In this document: piece after piece, positions 62,449 to 64,000 of the stretch
How the letters are laid out: each line of letters opens with the position of its first letter
Position numbering within the stretch: position 1 is the stretch's first letter
DNA from: Desulfomicrobium sp. UBA5193
GTDB taxonomy: Bacteria; Desulfobacterota; Desulfovibrionia; Desulfovibrionales; Desulfomicrobiaceae
DNA: 64,000 nt
NCBI GenBank assembly: GCA_002412965.1
Contig: DHWB01000011.1
Span: 186,001-250,000, forward strand
Direction of reading: 5' to 3'
Position numbers and translations under genes: made by a program
The notes under the pieces: generated by a model
The model's database searches: none
The model's input: only the letters and a program-made list of their open reading frames with translations
What the model was told of the DNA's origin: nothing

Positions 62449-63468
62449 CTACTGGGCCGGAGGCGTATAGCCCACGCCAAGCAGTCCGGTGCCGAGGGAC
62501 AGGCGCAACCCTTGAAAAAAAGCACTGGTTGCGCTGGATTCGACAAAGATGACATCCCTGTCTTGGACCTTGAGTTCGTCCGCCTCCCCCCGTTGCAGGT
62601 CTTCCAGGGACAGTTTGGCCACTTCCCGTCGACCTTTTCCCATGTAGCGGACCAGTTTGACGTTTTTGGCGTCGGCAAAGGACTGCAACCCGCCTGCTGC
62701 GACTATCGCCTCTTGCACGGACATTTCCTGACGAATGGGGTAGGAGCCAGCCTTGCGAACGGCACCGTCGACATAGACGGATCCCGCTTCGGGGACATAG
62801 ACGACATCCCCGCCCTTGATACCCACATTGAGCTCTTCGCGTCCCTCTTTAACCATCTGATCAAGATCGATAATGAGTGACTGTGCGGCTTCTTCGGAGT
62901 CACCCTTGCGGCGGATCTGCACGATTCGCCCAGCGGTATCGCTCAAGCCTTCGGCCATCGCGAGCACGTCCATGAGGTTCATTCGGGCATAAAAATCATA
63001 GGTTCCCGGCTTTTTGAGGGCTCCCATCATGGTGACCTTCGAACCGAACTGCTCCTTTACGAAAATGGTGATATGCGGGTCCTGGAGATATTTTTCGCGG
63101 TAAAGTCGCTCCACGTGTTGTTCGGCCTCACGGACGGACAGGCCCGCAATCCGCACCGTGCTCAAGAGAGGCAGGGTCACGCCCCCCCGAGCGCTGACCC
63201 GCGCTTCGGTGTTGAGGTCGGGCGCCTCGAAGATGGTGATCTGGATGAGATCTCCGCCGCCTATGACATAGTCTTCATAGTTGGGGGTGGCGGTAAATGA
63301 CGCGTAGAGTTTCTTGTTCAACTCAGCCACTTCCAACGCGTTTTCGCCTTCGATGGTGGCGTTTTTCAGTTGGTTGATATCGGTCGTCTCCGTAGGACCT
63401 TTGGCCCCGCACGCAAGGCAAAAGATCATGGCAGCCATGAGCAGCATCCGAGAGCACGAAGAAGCCAT
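62449..63468 (-). CDS. wza: polysaccharide export outer-membrane lipoprotein Wza-like
   Basis: About 339 residues from ATG 63468, giving a lipoprotein signal ending CLACGAKGP; the frame stays open to 63540 and the start is uncertain because no strong ribosome site stands out. Poly_export domain: YEDYVIGGGDLIQITIFEAPDL and RVSARGGVTLPLLSTVRIAGLS. Two SLBB-type segments follow (VTMMGALKKPGTYDF, VYVDGAVRKAGSYPI). Forms the outer-membrane channel for the polymer. First gene of its transcript, read leftwards from the AT-rich region at the window end. Confidence 0.9.
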   Translation of the reverse strand: MASSCSRMLLMAAMIFCLACGAKGPTETTDINQLKNATIEGENALEVAELNKKLYASFTATPNYEDYVIGGGDLIQITIFEAPDLNTEARVSARGGVTLPLLSTVRIAGLSVREAEQHVERLYREKYLQDPHITIFVKEQFGSKVTMMGALKKPGTYDFYARMNLMDVLAMAEGLSDTAGRIVQIRRKGDSEEAAQSLIIDLDQMVKEGREELNVGIKGGDVVYVPEAGSVYVDGAVRKAGSYPIRQEMSVQEAIVAAGGLQSFADAKNVKLVRYMGKGRREVAKLSLEDLQRGEADELKVQDRDVIFVESSATSAFFQGLRLSLGTGLLGVGYTPPAQ

Positions 63469-63540
63469 TTTCTGTCCAACCCAAGCGAGTGAAGATAAAC
63501 GCTGCAAAACTGTTTTCATGTCGTGATCCACTGTTTTCAT

Positions 63541-64000
63541 GAGATTTCAGGGAGGCAAGGCGTCGCTGGAAATGATGCGAGCGGCTGTGCCGGGTACGTA
63601 TGGGCTCTTCTGGCATGTCAGATCAACAAAAGCGTGACGCCATCACAAGGCCGCTGATTTCCGGCTAACGACCGTTGCACCGAAAACAGAGACCAGTGCC
63701 ATTTTTGGAAGCTCAAAGCCGGTCCCGACTCCGACGTCGGGCTCAATGGACTGTGCGGGGGCTGCGGCTATGCTTAGGCGGGCGGGAGTTTTTTGGCGTG
63801 TATTTATTTTAAAATTCATTATATTGTGTTAATAATAAGAGTTTTCATACGTATTCTTTTTTTATATTTCGTACATATTTATACTAATGAAAATATTATT
63901 AATGTACTAAAAATAATTATTTGAAATAAAATAAATTTTAATGCAGTTGACAATATTTCGTTACACTGGATAGGCGAGGTGACATTCACCTAACTGCAAC
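63541..64000. promoter_or_regulatory. AT-rich regulatory region at right edge
   Basis: 460 nt with no gene. The part from about 63800 to 63945 is extremely AT-rich. TTGACA lies at 63947-63952. AGGTGA-CAT-TCACCT (63977-63991) is a perfect 6-bp palindrome, enclosed by a wider inverted repeat TGCAGTT (63942-63948) and AACTGCA (63992-63998). It probably controls wza to the left and an unseen gene to the right. Confidence 0.55.

Overview
The window looks like a chromosomal piece from a GC-rich, anaerobic, sulfate-reducer-like bacterium of the Desulfovibrionales (Desulfobacterota). The reasons are a selenocysteine-containing periplasmic FdhAB formate dehydrogenase, the FdhE/MobA/ModE/MoeA cofactor cluster, the housekeeping run mfd - surA-like - rodZ-like - recO - glyQ - glyS - rpsT, and overall codon style. 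The assignment is inference from gene content; there is no rRNA or other marker here to settle it.

Left part (1-11.2 kb): mixed housekeeping genes. A queF gene runs off the left edge behind a queD/queC deletion remnant. Next come a secreted rhodanese, an RluA-type pseudouridine synthase coupled to a cupin, a lone trpB behind a classical Trp-codon attenuator, a multi-domain histidine kinase with a UPF0173 hydrolase, an AMIN-like exported protein, a lone cbiC, a small HMA/DUF3592/ABM operon, and methionine aminopeptidase.

Formate and molybdenum/tungsten block (11.3-28.8 kb): fdhA (in-frame UGA) and fdhB on the minus strand, then an IS1595-like protein whose catalytic triad looks broken. A tightly coupled seven-gene plus-strand operon follows: binding lipoprotein, histidine kinase with a four-Cys insert, REC-STAS regulator, thioredoxin-like protein, GAF-TM-degenerate-rhodanese protein, MauE/DoxX-like membrane protein, small lipoprotein. 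Most junctions are 4-nt overlaps or a few bases. This is the best candidate here for an undescribed signalling system, plausibly reading a periplasmic ligand plus thiol/sulfur redox state. Then come mobA, fdhE, a ModE-type regulator and two moeA genes, the second fused to a periplasmic-binding-like domain.

Core block (28.9-45.7 kb): tRNA-Gly/Cys/Gly, mfd and the housekeeping string, then a branched-chain amino-acid type ABC importer (SBP-LivHMGF) and a phenylacetate-CoA ligase. A long hairpin repeat begins inside the end of livF.

Surface polysaccharide locus (45.7-64 kb): a minus-strand Wzx/Wzy-type cluster with VanZ-like, WcaI-like, FkbM, GT2, GT4, methyltransferase, Wzy, GT, Wzx, an asparagine synthetase-glycosyltransferase fusion, a WbaP-type initiating transferase and Wza. 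A plus-strand CpsB-type phosphatase and two tandem FecR-like exported paralogues with poly-glycine tails sit among them. The Wzy/GT part is clearly more AT-rich than its neighbours and looks acquired. No Wzc kinase, rRNA, CRISPR array or phage module is visible.
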